A stretch of 64,000 bases of DNA from Todiramphus chloris collaris (lineage: Eukaryota > Chordata > Aves > Coraciiformes > Alcedinidae): positions 53,063,411 to 53,127,410 of the forward strand of contig JANVCC010000018.1 of NCBI GenBank assembly GCA_025345505.1, in the 5' to 3' direction. A program made the position numbers and the translations under genes. Below the pieces are notes generated by a model, which made no database searches, had not been told where the DNA came from, and saw only the letters and a program-made list of their open reading frames with translations. Shown piece after piece: positions 1 to 11,872 of the stretch. How positions within the stretch are numbered: position 1 is the first letter of the stretch; each line of letters starts with the position of its first letter.

Positions 1-740
1 AGCACTCTCTGTTATCTCAGTGCCAAAAACCAAACCAAACAAACTCAGAGATCTAAAGTAGCGCAAAAGAAACTTAACAAACCAGCCTCCCCTGGAGAGC
101 TGCTCCTTCTGCAAAGGATTTACAGCTTTGCCTACAGATCACAAAAATACATAATGGATCAAGAAGATAAAGACCACTATAAAGACAGCAAGGCTAGACT
201 TGTAAATCTCATTCCAAAATGTCCTACATAGAAAACTAATCACTGTAATCCTTATATAAAGTATTCAGTAGCTTTATAGACTGTTTTAAGAAAGGAAACA
301 CTAGCAAGCATTTTTTAATATTTAATAATGTTAAACTTTTCACTTTTTGTCCTATAGCTATCACTTCATGGTTTTGCATACCTTTTCTTTAAAATGATTC
401 TGTGCAAGATGCAGGCAAATGTATAATATCTGCACAGTGGAAATAAAGCATAGTTAAAATCGTGGAGCCATATTCTGCACACACTTACTCTACTGTAAAT
501 CCCAAGTAACTTCTGCTGACCTTAATGGATTTAAACTGGATTTATAATGAAATACAAAAATTGCCCTGTACTTCCACTGATTAAGCTTCAAAGTCGTTTA
601 CTTGTGACCTTTTCTGAGCACAAAGACATTTTAGACTATTACATAACTCTCTTTCTAGCTCCTATGTGTGACTTCAGTTATAAACCAATGATGGCAAGAA
701 TTACAGTTTCTCCTTCAATATTCTTTAGTGTTGCTGGAAC

Positions 741-771
<31 letters not shown>

Positions 772-3165
772 AGATTTAGTTTTCTGAGAGCTCTACAGTA
801 TTATCTTGGTTTCTGATCCTGTTCTTTAGCTCAAAGAATCATAAAAGGTACATCTGTAAGAAACTTGCTGAGTGACATAGTTGCATCCTCCTGCAAAATA
901 TCCTGATTTTTCTTTATGTAACATTATTTTCTTCAGCATCCTCTCAACTGTCCCAGACAATACAGCTTCTAGCACTTCTCAGGAAACTATTCTACATTCT
1001 TGCCATGATCTCAGGCAGAGTATGTTGACCTTAGAAATGTGAAATGACAGCTTAGTCCAGAGTAATATCTGACACACTTAGAAAAAATTAGGAACAGAAT
1101 GAAAAAAACCCAAAACTAAACAACAAACCTGGTTTAAGGGCAGGCCCTTACCATGTACCTGAGACAATACTACCAAACTCCTCAGGAATTTTACTGCTTT
1201 GCATGACCTCAAATGTTTTCTCTCTGGAAAGCATTCTCCATAGCTTCTGTCATGGAGCAATGCATCCCTCTCAGAGCTTCACTTGGTGACATTAAAACCC
1301 AGCACAACATTCCCCACACAGAAGACAGCTCCTGAGACCTGGGTTAGTTTTGACACCACCCCTGTACAACTCATTTGTGACTGGGAGCAATTCTGATGTG
1401 GAGGTTTGCAGTATCGGCGTGATTGCACTGGTGGGGCCCATTCGAACAGAAGATGCATAGGACGAGATGTGCAACACAGATAAAAACAGTGGAGACAAGA
1501 AAGATCATCAATTAATACGTATAAATACATACTACAGAATGATCCTTTTGTTTTCTTTCTGGTCAGTTATCAGCAGCAATTTTCCAATCTGCACGGAACA
1601 TATTTTGAAGTTTGGAAGTCCTTTTGGCTACATGGAAGAGGAATTACCACCTGTGTTACAATTCCATTCATTCTACTGATCAAGCTTGACTCAAGAGAGT
1701 AACGGTAATGGATCTCTTCCATCAAAAGGTAATTCCTTTTGATTAAATACAATGTTGACTGTATTTAATAAGTATGAAAATCGAGATTTTTTTTGCAGGA
1801 GAGCTACACTTTTCCATCTTAAAAAAAACCAGTTATGTTTTATGGCACTGACTCACAATCTGCTGCTGTTGTGTAGGTGTTTACTGTATTAATCCTTATT
1901 TTATTTTCACATATTCACATTCACATTTTGCACATACTTTGGATATAAATGATGATGGGGTGGGATATCTGACCCTATTCACTGCAGAACCTACAAAACT
2001 ACTGCTTGCTAATAAGGCATTACTTTGATTTCCTCCGCATAAAATTTTGCAGGGCTTTGTACAATTGTGTTAGAGCCTTACCCATGCTGCATTTACAAGG
2101 TCACAGAACATGTGTCTGTGTCCTCACCACAAACGTAGGCTGATGCACACATGTTTGGGAGAAGAAATTAAGTCAAAATTCATCCCTGCAAGAAATCTTG
2201 CTTAAAGTCTGTGGAGTTCAGTATTAGTTCATAAAATGTCAGGAACTGACATTAAAAACTCACATCTCGATATTCATAGGTTTTTTAGTAGCGTGAGCCT
2301 ACTGTCAGTGAGCTGGCCTGTATCTCTGGCTCAAGGAAGGGAATGAGTGGGTAGGAGCAGATACATTTTTATCTAGCTATGGCTAGACAGACTCTGTAAT
2401 GCACATTTCAAACCCATTTCCCCTATTAGAAACATGGCCTGAACACCCTCACACCTCCCAGATGGAGGACCTAGGGTGCATGGAGCACAGAGCAGGGAAC
2501 TGGTGAGTGCTCAGGCTGAACATCAACATGGAGCTGGCAGGCTTACCTTGGGTCCTGCAGTTTAGACACCACCTCCATGTGTCTCTTCCATACAGTGCAA
2601 CTGAAGCACTTCCCCAAAGTTCCCTCCTGCCCTCACTATACTTCTTGCACCCTAAAGGGCTGTGACTAGCAGTAGGCAGGTGAGGAATGAGTCACCTTAT
2701 AACCATTCTCTTGCAAATATTAGGCTTCCTGTTAATCCACAGCTAGCTAAAACTGGTTTTGTGCAATATATCTCACATTATCAACTGGGAAAGAAAGAAA
2801 GTGCTGTTGGTATACATTGCTTTATCATCTATTATATTTTAAACCATAGGCAAATAAACCCCAGAACTTACAGAGCCCTAAAAATAGTACCTCTAAGTGT
2901 TTTTCATTCAAAAAACACATGAACTATGTCTCCCTTCTATGAAGTTCTGTGCTAAAGCAAACTGGATGGACAGTTGAAAAGGACTAGGTCAAATAGAGAA
3001 GCATTTTCAATGGTGATAAAAATTAGGACAGGAGGCCAATAAGGCCTATTTGCATATGCATCGGGAGGAGACACTGTGGGAGATACACTGTTAGAGACAG
3101 TGGTAGCGTCAGGTCTCTTCTCCCCAGTAGTTGTCACTACAGACAAAGAGAGTAAGAAGGAGTGA
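1..3165. other. Non-coding stretch
   Basis: AT-rich single-copy-looking DNA with the poly(A) run at 741-768 and a perfect MEF2-type site, CTAAAAATAG, at 2878-2887. No gene, exon or clear transposon was recognised. Confidence 0.6.
741..768 (+). repeat. Poly(A) run, 28 A
   Basis: An uninterrupted run of 28 A followed by GAGAGATTT. No poly(A) signal or gene-like sequence lies directly upstream, so it is read as a simple repeat and not as a retrocopy tail. Confidence 0.95.
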
Positions 3166-3755
3166 TCATAGAATCATAGAATGTCAGGAGTTGAAAAGGA
3201 CCTCTAGAGAGCAACAAGTCCAACCCCCTGCCAAAGCAGAATCACCTAGGGCATGTCACTCAGGAGCGCATCCAGATGGGTTTTGAAAGTCTCTAGAGAA
3301 GGAGACTTCACAGCTTCTGTGGACAGCCTGTTCCAGTGCTCCATCACCCTCACAATAAAGAAGTTACGACTTATGTTGAGGTGGAACTTTGTATTCTCAA
3401 GTTTATACCCATTGTTCCTTGTCCTATTGCTGGGCACTACAGAAAAGAGATTGGCTCCTTCCATTTGACACCCACCCTTCAGATATTTATAGATATGAAT
3501 AAGGTCACCTTTCAGTCTTCTCAACACTAAACAGACCCAGTTCCCTCAATCTTTCTTCATAGGGGAGATGCTCAAGTCCCTTAGTCATTCTCATCGGTAT
3601 CTGTTGGACTCTTTCCAGTAGATCCCTGTCTCTCTTGAACTACAGAACCCAAAACTGGACACAGTATTCCAGGTGTGGTCTCACAAGGGCAGAGTAGATG
3701 GGGAGGAGGATGTCCCTACACATGCTGGGCACAATTTTCTTCATGCACCCTAGGA
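3166..3755 (-). mobile_element. CR1 LINE, 5'-truncated 3' fragment
   Basis: On the plus strand this begins with the reverse complement of the CR1 3' terminal repeat (TCATAGAATCATAGAATG). Read on the minus strand it gives the C-terminal part of the CR1 reverse-transcriptase [38 protein letters not shown], then KGGCQMEGANLFSVV and VRVMEHWNRL. The 5' end is truncated, as is usual for CR1 insertions. The frame is interrupted by stops and at least one frame change, so the copy is dead and fairly old. Confidence 0.93.
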
Positions 3756-4617
3756 AAATAGATTAGGTAAGGTAACATTCCTTAAGTGCTACAGGATCTT
3801 TGTTTTTCTAGGTAACTTTATGTTTTAACTGAAGAGAAGAGCATCATTTGGACCACAGATGGTTTGTAGTGGTGCAGAAAGCAACTCGCTCACAGCCTCA
3901 CCAACAGCTACTGTGTAAAAAACCTTGTCTTCATTTAGACTGAGGTCATTCAGAAGGAAGAAGATTTTGTATAAATTAGGACTTCCCTCAAAGCACAGAA
4001 ATTATTTGGTTATTTGCTGTGAAAATGTACACATTGCCTTTGCCTTGACATATATTTTCCTGTAAATATCAGAGTATTTATGTAGCAGCAGGATCATTAT
4101 CCTGTGAAAGGACCTGTTTATCTGATATTACCTTACAGGGATACCAGAGCGTTGTCCTGTCTGACAGCCTGATAGAGAGCTAACATTATTTAGAAGTAAT
4201 GTTCTTTTAAAACTAGCTGATTCTAAATAAAAAAGGAGATTGTATGATTTTATGATTGCAAGATTATAGAGAAATAATTGGCCTTTTAAAAAAGAACTCA
4301 AAATATGGCACTTGATGAATGATAGAGTGGTCAAGTGTCACTTATCAGCCTCAATAATATTCAAGCCCTTTCAGTCTTTTTCCATGATAAAATAAGATCG
4401 TGCTACTATAAGCCCATGTGTGTTACATACTGTGTGTTTTTACCCCTTCACCTCAGCATTTACTTTTACCAAGCTATTTAATTTGGTGTTGGCATTTATA
4501 CACCACAGGAAACTACTAACCCGTGGAAGATCCCTTTTCACAATTATGATCTCCTAATTAAACATAGAATTAATTATCTTTGCCTTTATGGCCTTGATTA
4601 ATTACAACATGCTAACC
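3756..4617. other. Non-coding stretch between the CR1 and the short LTR
   Basis: No gene seen. The right end (about 4550-4610) is dense in homeodomain-type TAAT/ATTA cores, interrupted by the LTR insertion. Confidence 0.55.
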
Positions 4618-4899
4618 TGTCGCTGTTTACACCGGGAGCGGAGAGATGCAGCAACACACAAAATCAGCAAGAGAGAGCCAGGAGGAGAAGAAGAAGCCAC
4701 TTTATTAATTCATAACCCTGTTTTATATCCCCTAGCCCCATAGGGCAATTTGTCAGTGATCACCCATCTCCTAGGGTGATTGGCTAAAGTCCTACAGCAC
4801 CCATTTCAAAATATTTTTCCAATGTACCATAAACAGAACTTAGCAAAACACCACGTGTTGGTCTAGCTTACAAAAAGCATCCTACTGTTCTTCATAACA
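4618..4899 (-). mobile_element. Short solo LTR-like fossil
   Basis: Read on the minus strand this ~280 bp segment starts TGTTATGAAG and ends CAGCGACA, the TG...CA form of an LTR. It holds GGGATATAAAACAGGG (TATA box) followed about 15 bp later by AATAAAG, the compact promoter and poly(A) arrangement seen in avian ERVK-type LTRs. No internal retroviral region adjoins it, so it would be a solo LTR. Family and exact ends are uncertain; no clear target duplication was found, although AACATGC occurs just outside both ends. Confidence 0.55.
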
Positions 4900-7800
4900 T
4901 GCGTGAGAAAGGCAGGACTCTCACTGAATATTGTGAGAACCTGAGAAAATCCCTCTGCCAGCAGCTTTTCAGCATCCATACTAACCTTTATCTCTCTTCC
5001 ATGTCCAATAGAGGGAATTGTTTGGGGTGCTTGTTTATCCCATTAAAACCGCTCCCCCTGGACAATGTGTCCAGGCAATGCCTCTTCCATAGCTCAGGGA
5101 AAGAGGGACTGGCTTGTCATCACTGGGATTTGCAAATAACTCTGCAAGTCCTACAGATACAGGAGCTCTGGACAAACAGATAATAGAGTGAAGAAAGATG
5201 CCTGTCATCTCATCACCTGGCTTCACAGCTACTTCCTAACATCCTGGCTGTGTGAGCCAAATGCTCCCTGATAAACAAGAAGAAAGCAGGGATTAGGAAG
5301 CACAAATGGCAGATTCCTCCAGCCAAAACACAGCATACTGCTTGAACACCAGTGAAGGAACTGTGCCTCACCTGTGGCTGGCTGGAAGTAAAAGAAACAC
5401 CCACAACCATTCTCTTGCATGTCAGTTAAGAAATTAAAGACTGGAACCAGGCCTTTGTGTATCTCCATTTAACTGCTTATGAATTACGGGATTTCTTTCC
5501 CTCATCTGCCAGCATGCTTACAATGAATGACCAATTTATTCCATTTCAATTAGTTATTATTATTCTTCTGCTTCTATTACAAAGCCATGTAGAGGCTCCA
5601 GCTGCAGTTGATGCCTGATCACATGGGAACTACAAGCACAAGCAAATAAGCCTCATCTATGCAGAGAAGCGATTCTGCTTTAAGTCAGGGCCTGTCTGCA
5701 GTGGCTAGGTTAGTGTCCAATAGCTAGAGTGGGAATTTACAGCCCACAAATTAGTCTGCACCAGGCTTTTGCACAATCACTGTGAAAGCAGAGTAAGCTG
5801 CTGTAATGTTTATTGTATACTGAGGGCACCCAAAAAGACTATAGTATGAGGCACTTAATGAAGTTTATGTTTATATCCTGGCTAAGTATGCACTAACTTC
5901 TATGCATCAATATACAAGGTAAATTAGAAACCATATGTGTTGGTGCAACCCGTGTTTCCTTTTGTGCTTTAGCAAAATTAAAACTAGAAGCATTAATAGG
6001 TTAAGGGAGGAAGAGGAGAGGAGACACCTGTACCCCAGCAGTCCATATGAGGATCAGTGCTCAGCTTTTCTCAAGCCCAGCTTCATCCTGCTGTCCTCTG
6101 CACCAACGTTCAGTGTCCTGCCCCGTGGCTCTGGTGTTCAGCCCTGCTTCCTGGTTTGGTCACTCACTTTCCTACTTCTCCAGGGCTTACTGCAGCCCGG
6201 TGATGGCCCCAGACATGGGCCAGAAGAGCAGCCTGTTTCCTGCATGTCTCCTGACTTTCCCCTGAACTGCCCCATGGTAATCACAGTTAAACAAATAAAG
6301 GAATTTCCATCTTAGTGTATTTACTTATCTTTGGTTTAAGTCTTGTCAAATGCTTTTCCCTCCTGGAGTGACTAATGGGAATTTCCAGGAAATCATCAGT
6401 TAAACCTGAGGAAAGTCTGAGTGGACATTTGGCCTGGCTGGAGACACAGATAGTGTGACCAGCCAGGACAGTCCTGGAAAACATTGCCATGTTTGAGCAT
6501 GCTGCTCAAATTTTTCAGAATGCTGTTTTCTCCCAAACTTCAATTTGTGATATGCAATTTTCCCTGCCTCCCCAAGATGCAGACATGGAATCTCATCTGT
6601 TTCTGGTCATGTGGGGGGAAGGTGACATGGGTGTCCTGAGCTGAGCCACAGAACTCCATGCAGGTGTCATGCATCACTTGGTCTCCAGCTTGAGACGTGT
6701 ACCCTTCCTGATGCCCATGCCAGGCCATGGGTCCCAATACAGTAACCGTGGCCCTCATGCCATGATATCTGCTCTGCTTCCCAGGCTTAAAAGCGTGGAA
6801 TAAAAGGACAATAAAAGCTTTGTGAGTTTTACAAAGTAGAATCTTTCTGTCATCCTGTGTCTGTATAACGTCAGTGTCTTGGCTGGGGCCCATGGAGTAG
6901 CACCAGTGGGAATACCAGTGCAGGGTTACTCATCCTCACCATCTCTAGTGATACCACTCACCACAGATGTGTTTCTTTTATACATCTAAAAAAGATATCC
7001 AAAACAAAGGATCTAAATACACATTACTATTCTTACTTGGATACTGTCCAGAAGAACTAAACAAAAGCTTTTAAAATAATAAGATAATATAGTAACATCA
7101 TACTACTATGCTTTAGAAATACCTATTCAAAACAGTAAGAAATAACTGCTAGAAATATTCAGGCATATACCAGCAGTTCTGTCATTTGAGCACGTGTTTT
7201 ATGGAGGGGTTTGGGACAAACTCTGCTCATATTTTTTCTGCTCAGTTTCTCTCATGAGCTTGGCTGATACTTCCCTGTGCCCTGCCCCTCTCTGGTCAAT
7301 CACATCCTCTTCTCAGCTTCCTCCTCGCTCTACTTTTATGTCCTCTTTTGACACCATGCCTTCACCTTCTTGTCATCTGCCTTGCTTGGGCATTTGCTCA
7401 GTGTAGAAGTTTCCCCTTAATACGGAACCTCCGCAGTGGTGGTCACCTCCTTTCTGCTCCACTTGCCTCCATGGTGCTGCCCCTTGGCTTTGCCTCCAGG
7501 AGCTTTGGAAAGCTTTATGTAAGATGGAAAGATGTGCTTTTACAGGATCAAAGCTGCTGCAGGAGTAAAGCCACCTCTCAGCCTGAAAGCAAAGCTCTTT
7601 TAAGAAAGTTTTTGTGCCTAACCGCTCTGTTCTGTAAATTAAAGTAAAAATGATTTCTCTTATATGAAACTGTAATATCCTTCTCATCACACCAGTTTTG
7701 AATTACATGCTGAATTGCAACCACTTGAGTGACAGGACGGGACTGGCTATAAAGTCAGCTGGCGGCAGTACGAAGACTATTTTGGTTGCTGGAAGCAGCG

Positions 7801-10800
7801 AAGTTGCATTAGCAGGGGGGTGGGGGTGTCCAAGCTTCCTGGCTTTGCTGTTCAGCAGAGTGAACTCATCAAGGCAGAGCTCTACCCTATGCCTGAGTTT
7901 CTACTGCAGATCCAACTCGGGCTCCTCTGGGGTGCTGTGATCCCTGGGGGGGCTCCTGCAGTTCCCGCAGCCACCCTGCCCCCTGCCCTGCCTTTCCCCA
8001 GGAACCCACTGCATCAAACAAAGATGTTGCCAGAGAAAAGTGTGTTCAAATAATGCAATTGCTCACACCTATACCCAAATAAGGGAAATATTTATAAACA
8101 ATTCTGCTTTTATTTATACAGTTTCCATGGCTCTGCTCTGTCAGACTCCATCTGTGCTTTCCCTGAGACTGTCCTCCTTACACTGCACTTACTCTCAGCT
8201 TGTAGTTTTTTGGAGATTGAGTGTAACTTCATTCATAGACTGAACAAACTTCAAGCATGAAGAAATGTAACTCATTCAAGACGACGCATTTAGCTAATTT
8301 ATTACAGGCAGAGGGGCAAAAAATGCAGAAGAAGTCAACGTCAACAGAAAAGACCCCACGTCTACGTCATAATGTCTTGAGGTGCTGCTGTGTCAAGTTA
8401 TGTTTCCTGCTGGAACTCGGTTGTGGGTGACAAGGCTACTGTGTAAAAACGTCTCAGAAGACACCAACTGATTTCTTTGAGAGTCCAGCAGGACAGCGTT
8501 ACGTCCCACAAGAATCAGTCTGGTTCTGTGTGCAAGAGGCTTTTGTTTCCTGCCCTTATCCTTGCATATGACATGGATTTTAGGTACACTTCTACCCACT
8601 TTTCAAACACCATTTCTACTAATTTGCGCTGCTGTTACATAGGAAATGGTGAGTGTGGTGCAGTGTGTTTCCTGCAGATTAACGTCTGGATGGGAGCAAA
8701 GGGTTGTCCATAAATAAGGTGAAGGGTATTAACTCCAGTCAATAAATCTCTAGGAAATGCTGTGATGCCTGTTAGTTATTGCCATTAAAAATGGGGGGAA
8801 AAAAAACCCATGCATTTTTTCTGTATGACATAGTCACCACTGGTATGTGTAGAATATATATTAGAGAATCTTTTGGCTCTCTTTCTGTACTGTAGTCATC
8901 ATAATTTTCTATTTTGAGGGGAAGATGGGTGTATATGCTGGGAGGAGCAGGGGATGGAAACCATTATTGCTTTGAAAGCCACAGTCAGAAATTAAAGCTC
9001 AGTTTTTCATTTTCTAAAATATGTTTACTTCCCTATAGCATCCGTTTCTTATTTCTTAGTGTCGATTAAAACTTTGGGATCTGTTTCTCTGCGCCGTTTA
9101 CTTCATTTCTTCCCTTGGGTAGCTCCTATTATTTTTATCTTAGAGGATTCACCAGAGTATGTCCGTATGGTGTTTGTGTAATATATGTGTGTGTGCAGAG
9201 GAGGAAATATGAACAGAAATGTGTCATCAGAGTTTGAAAAGGATGGTACAGTACTAATAAACAGTGAGCAGCTCTAAATGTATATGGTAATGGATAAAGT
9301 GGGCAAAACTACACCTTTGCTAGAAGAGGAGGTTATAAAAGTTAAGAGCTTAAAAGGAAGTCTAAAGTACACTTGAAAGTCTGCTTATTTCTTAGCATTT
9401 TCTCTGCGATCTTTGCCACATAACCTTTTCTCTCCTGTGCGTTTCATAGCAGTTTATGCTCCCCCTATCAATCCGCTTTATGGACATTTTATTGACATGC
9501 TTTATGCCTTTAAGTACCTCTCAGAAAGGACTACAGTTTATGAGAGGGCTAATAAGATTTCAAGACCCTGTGTCCTTGTCCCTCACAAGACATTGCTGCA
9601 CAAACTATTCCAAGGAATTCCTTCAGAGGGGACACAATGCTGTTGCCCATAAATCTAAGGGCAACAGATGGAAAAAATTAGAACTGTGAAGACACTAAGG
9701 GATACAAATTAATTAAACAAGGGAGAAGAATCTTTTAACAAACGCTATCCTTCCACACAGCTCAGCAGTATTTTAAAGATAATGCTATTGTATTTCCATC
9801 AGAGTCAGCAGTAGACGCAGTAATCTTTGGAGAAGATCCTCTGCCTCCTGCCAGACTGTTGAGAAAGAGATGGAGGCATAACAATGCCTGAGGTGACTTG
9901 GAAGGTGGTGAAGACACTCTGTAGTCCAGCCCCAGATTAGGTATTGATGATGCACGTTGGAAAATGTCTTCTCTTTAAAAGCTTTGGTAGCAACATTTTC
10001 GATTCAAGGCAAATGCCATGTCTATATTTTTAGGGCAACTTTACAGGGCCAGGGTGAGCTGCAAGATTTAACAGATCTGGTCCAGTCATTTATAGGTGGA
10101 ACTAAATTGCAACACATGACACTCTTTCTGGCCTTATCACTAATCCTCTTCTCTGCTCTCTCAACACCACTCACAAATGCTGAGTTCACTGACAGCAAAG
10201 TTTGCTGTTGAATGGTGTTTCATGGACTTAGTCCATACATTCCCAGGGACTTGTACACCGCAGGTTGAAGATTTTTGATCTCTCTCTCTTGTAGAGATGT
10301 TGCATAAGCCAAAACCACCTCTGCTGCACAGTCCTTAAACAATTGCTATCCTTTGTGATTAAGCCACCTTTGGCTTTACTCTTCAAACCTATATTCTCTG
10401 TCTTTGCAAAACAGATCTTCCTGGTATGACCCTTTTTGCCATTATAACTCCATTAATGAGCTTCTGCAGGAAGGCTAGGCAAGCACTGGGAGATAACAGA
10501 TATTCTATCTACTGCCTGTTATCACCTTGAACCAGTTGCTTAGCCTGTGCTCTTTGTTAAGACCACTGACCTTTTCATGCTTGGGATGGTTTTGGAAGCC
10601 AATCTTGCCTACATCCAGTGACTCCAGAGAGGTGCTCTGTGAACCTGAACAACAAAGTGCTTTAACTAAGCCAAACCAAACAGGTCACAACTGTCTAGTC
10701 AGTTCCAGACACTGAGCAGTGTCCTGTTTCCCAGACACACTCCTCTGTACTATGAATCGTTTGAGAAAGACTTAATTTCCCTGAGGAGCAATCTGTGGTG

Positions 10801-10867
10801 ACTTGTGCAACTTAGCAGCTCACCTTTCTTATGCACTATCCGCAGCATTGACTTTCTCATTCTTTAT

Positions 10868-11560
10868 TTAAGAATTTTCTTTTTTATTTCTGCATTTTAC
10901 ACAGCAAATGTGACTTCCTAAACAAACCAGCTCCTCCTCCTCTGGAACATCTTGCTGAGAGCCTTCCGCTCTTTGGAACATTTTTGCAAGTGACTTCTGG
11001 ACGGTGCTCTTAACTTTCTCCAGTACAATGCAATCCTTATCATCATGCTGCTTGTAAAGGTCTACAGTTTGACTATTGTATTGTCTTTAGGGTGCCTTTT
11101 CCTGTGATCATCATATGCTCAGCACTGGTGATCTAGAGTCTGCCTTGTAGTACTTCCTTCTTAGTCATTATTTTGAATACCTCTCTCAGCATGAAACATC
11201 TAAAGATAATTCTGCAATTTGAAAGTTCCTGGCAAATGAGTTTATTTCCACCTTAGCTGTTTGCTTGCATTTTCTGCAAAGTTTTTTGGGTTTTCCCATT
11301 CACAGTGGCTATGCCCCTTCACAGTGTCCCACTGCCTCTGCCTTTTCACAGACCAGGATATCTTCTCATATCAAGGGTTACCTTAGCCACTTCTGTAGCA
11401 TATTCAAGGCAGAACAGTTCAGGACCAATTTAACTGCCTTCAGATATTTCTCTGCACTTCAGTCTGGGTTGGCATCAAAATCCTGTGTCTCACCGTCTTT
11501 CACAGTTCAGTTTTTTCATAGGTCTTTTTGGCATCTTCTATTAACAGCTTAATTTGTTTT
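10868..11560 (-). pseudogene. Possible decayed protein-coding copy, unrecognised
   Basis: Two minus-strand pieces look protein-like. One, about 11395-11515, reads TVKDGETQDFDANPD, a stop, then SAEKYLKAVKLVLN. The other, 11086-10868, is open for 72 codons and includes DLYKQHDDKDCIVLEKVKS and AKMFQRAEGSQQDVPEEEEL, ends in TAA and is followed directly by AATAAA. They are in different frames with stops between them, as in an old processed pseudogene. No family is recognised, and frames of this length also arise by chance. Confidence 0.2.
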
Positions 11561-11846
11561 CAATGCTCATGCTGCTGTCAAGCAACGGGGCATTTGCTGG
11601 AAACTATGTCACTGGGATGAACAAGGGGCAAGGGAGTTTTCAGGGAAGAATCACTCATGATACTGCCAGTACCAGGTGGGATATCTTAGGTCATTTTTCT
11701 ATTCAGCTTGAACTAATGCATGTGTAGATGCTGTAATAGAAACTTTTGAAGAGAAATAGTAATTAATTTATTAGTTATTGGCTCCATATCTGTACTTACT
11801 CCTGCAAGCTATCAGCACCTGGGTAGCCCATTCAGCACTCAGTACA

Positions 11847-11872
11847 CAAACATTTCTCTCAAACATTTCTCT
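11847..11872 (+). repeat. Perfect 13-bp tandem duplication
   Basis: CAAACATTTCTCT occurs twice back to back with no mismatch, in otherwise unremarkable sequence. Confidence 0.85.

Noticed and set aside
300-768. Possible retrocopy ending in the 28-A run
   Set aside because: No poly(A) signal close to the run, no parent gene resemblance and no target duplication seen.
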